Source of the DNA: Anderseniella sp963700885
GTDB lineage: Bacteria; Pseudomonadota; Alphaproteobacteria; Rhizobiales; Aestuariivirgaceae
DNA: 64,000 nt
Assembly: GCA_963700885.1 (NCBI GenBank)
Contig: CAVOZJ010000034.1
Coordinates: 1 to 64,000 of the forward strand
Direction: 5' to 3'
The position numbers were made by a program, and so were the translations under genes. This document shows, in pieces, positions 62,765 through 64,000 of this stretch. Every line of letters begins with the position of its first letter. The first letter of the stretch is position 1. A model generated the notes under the pieces. It was not told the origin of the DNA and did no database searches. It worked only from the letters and a program-made list of their open reading frames with translations.

Positions 62765-64000
62765 ATGGCAGGCGAACAGGACATCAAACCCGCTCTGGTG
62801 AACTGGAATGGCGTTCTCGGCCTTCCTGACTTCGAAAAGATTGCGGATGAGGATTTCAAACCGGCGTTCGCCCCGGCCATGGCTGATCACCTGGCCGAGA
62901 TTGAAGCCATTGCCGAAAACCAGCATGACCCGGATTTTGAAAACACCATTGAGGCCCTGGAGCTGTCAGGCAAGGCCTTGCGCGAGGTGCAGGCGTTGTT
63001 CTGGCACCGGGCGGGGACGGACAGCACACCGGCGATACAGGAACTGGAGCGTGAAATCGGTCCCGAACTGGCAAAACATCAATCGGCAATCTTCATGAAT
63101 GATCGCCTGTTTGCGCGGATCGAAACACTGTACGAAAGCCGCAATGAAACGCAATGGAGCCGGGAGCAGGTTCGGGTACTTGAGCAGCACCACAGGAAAT
63201 TCGTCAACCAGGGTGCAAGGCTGGGTAGTGCTGAAAAACAGAGGCTGGCAAAAATTGATCAACGGCTGGCGGCGCTGGCCGCCGGATTTGGCCAGAATGT
63301 ACTGGCCGACGAGAAAGACTGGATACTGTTGCTTGAAGGCAAAGATGACCTGGCGGGGCTGCCGGACAGCCTGATCGCTGCAATGGCCGAAGCCGCCACG
63401 CAACGTGATCATGATGGCAAGCATGCAGTGACCCTTTCCCGGTCGATTGTAGAGCCGTTCCTGACTGCTTCATCGCGATCCGACTTGCGGAAAATTGCGC
63501 ATGATGCCTGGGCAGCGCGCGGCCGGAACGGTGGCGAACATGACAATACTGAAATCGTGGCCGAAACACTGGGACTGCGTAACGAGAAAGCCCGGCTTCT
63601 GGGTTACGAAAATTTTGCTGAACTGAAGCTTGACGGCACCATGGCCAGGACACCTGAAGCCGTCGAAAACCTTCTTGGCAGGGTCTGGCAGGCAGCCAGA
63701 TCAGGTGCTGCAGGTCATGCCGTTCTGCTGGAGGAAATTGCTGCCGGGGAGGGCCACAACGAACCGCTCAAGGCATCAGACTGGCGGTATTACACCGCAA
63801 AGCTGCGCGAACGCGAGTTCGACCTGGATGAATCGGCAGTCAAACCCTACTTCCAGCTGGAAAACATGATCCTGGCGGCGTTCGATGTCGCCGGCAGACT
63901 GTTTGGCCTGTCGTTCAGGGAACTTGGCGACGTGGCCGGCCCGCATCGCGATGCCAGGGTGTTTGAAGTGCGCAACCGGGCAGGTCATGTCTGCGGCGTT
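62765..64000 (+). CDS. M3-family oligopeptidase, partial at the right edge
   Basis: The first 412 codons of a thimet-oligopeptidase/dipeptidyl carboxypeptidase-type zinc peptidase are present. The start (MAGEQDIKPALVNWNG) and the early FEKIADEDFKPAFAPAM and HDPDFENTIEALELSGKAL blocks are typical of PrlC/Dcp. The catalytic HEXXH lies beyond the window end, so activity cannot be judged. No signal peptide is visible, so it is probably cytoplasmic and degrades short peptides. The 21-base gap to typA suggests co-transcription. Confidence 0.88.
   Translation, partial: MAGEQDIKPALVNWNGVLGLPDFEKIADEDFKPAFAPAMADHLAEIEAIAENQHDPDFENTIEALELSGKALREVQALFWHRAGTDSTPAIQELEREIGPELAKHQSAIFMNDRLFARIETLYESRNETQWSREQVRVLEQHHRKFVNQGARLGSAEKQRLAKIDQRLAALAAGFGQNVLADEKDWILLLEGKDDLAGLPDSLIAAMAEAATQRDHDGKHAVTLSRSIVEPFLTASSRSDLRKIAHDAWAARGRNGGEHDNTEIVAETLGLRNEKARLLGYENFAELKLDGTMARTPEAVENLLGRVWQAARSGAAGHAVLLEEIAAGEGHNEPLKASDWRYYTAKLREREFDLDESAVKPYFQLENMILAAFDVAGRLFGLSFRELGDVAGPHRDARVFEVRNRAGHVCGV

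Overview
The window looks like chromosome of a GC-rich alphaproteobacterium, most likely of the Hyphomicrobiales (Rhizobiales). This is an inference from gene families and gene order: rsmB, a heparinase II/III-like gene and purH on one strand, a large NAD-glutamate dehydrogenase, an SdhAF4-type small protein (DUF1674), an alphaproteobacterial znuA/znuCB-zur locus, and a palindromic repeat of about 105 bp that resembles those of Brucella relatives. I saw no rRNA, tRNA or CRISPR array.

Left part (1-22 kb), a mixed accessory and metabolic region. An IS91-family element carrying its own tyrosine recombinase (about 1-2.57 kb) is followed by a GMC oxidoreductase, a glutathione S-transferase, an agmatinase-family hydrolase, a decayed IS5-like stub and an EamA transporter. 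Next is a zinc-uptake locus: a truncated COG0523 (CobW/ZigA-type) GTPase remnant, znuA, and divergent znuC-znuB-zur, with two matching inverted operator-like motifs between znuA and znuC. A pair of HupE/UreJ-type membrane proteins follows, flanked by two direct copies of a dispersed repeat of about 125 bp. Then come a lysozyme-inhibitor-like protein, a universal stress protein convergent with a BCCT transporter (the pair bracketed by an inverted repeat), a PEP-mutase-superfamily gene with an internal stop, a methyltransferase and an adenylate cyclase-TolB-TPR protein.

Middle part (22-38.6 kb). A flavin oxidoreductase and an ABC exporter lead into the most unusual locus. This is a type I secretion system (ABC permease/ATPase plus an HlyD adaptor with an extra N-terminal membrane module) encoded behind two acidic, repeat-built, non-RTX proteins that are probably its substrates. 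Nearby are an acyltransferase-TPR protein, an IS1595-like zinc-ribbon protein that lacks its DDE domain and appears frameshifted near its start, and a 68-residue Gln/Gly-tailed protein. Two unknown proteins, an L,D-transpeptidase and an OmpA-type protein with a long Arg/Gln-rich linker follow.

Right part (38.6-64 kb), mostly housekeeping genes: prfC, an AhpD-like protein, NAD-glutamate dehydrogenase, a ybjQ gene split by a 105-bp palindromic element, purH, a heparinase-like gene, rsmB, htpX, the DUF1674 protein, argG, an aldo/keto reductase with a Tat-like signal, a DUF6064 membrane protein, a Rieske oxygenase, a secreted metzincin-like metalloprotease with a secreted partner, typA and a partial M3 peptidase running off the right edge.

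The best candidates for something undescribed are the type I secretion locus with its shared repeat motif, and the palindromic element that disrupts ybjQ.
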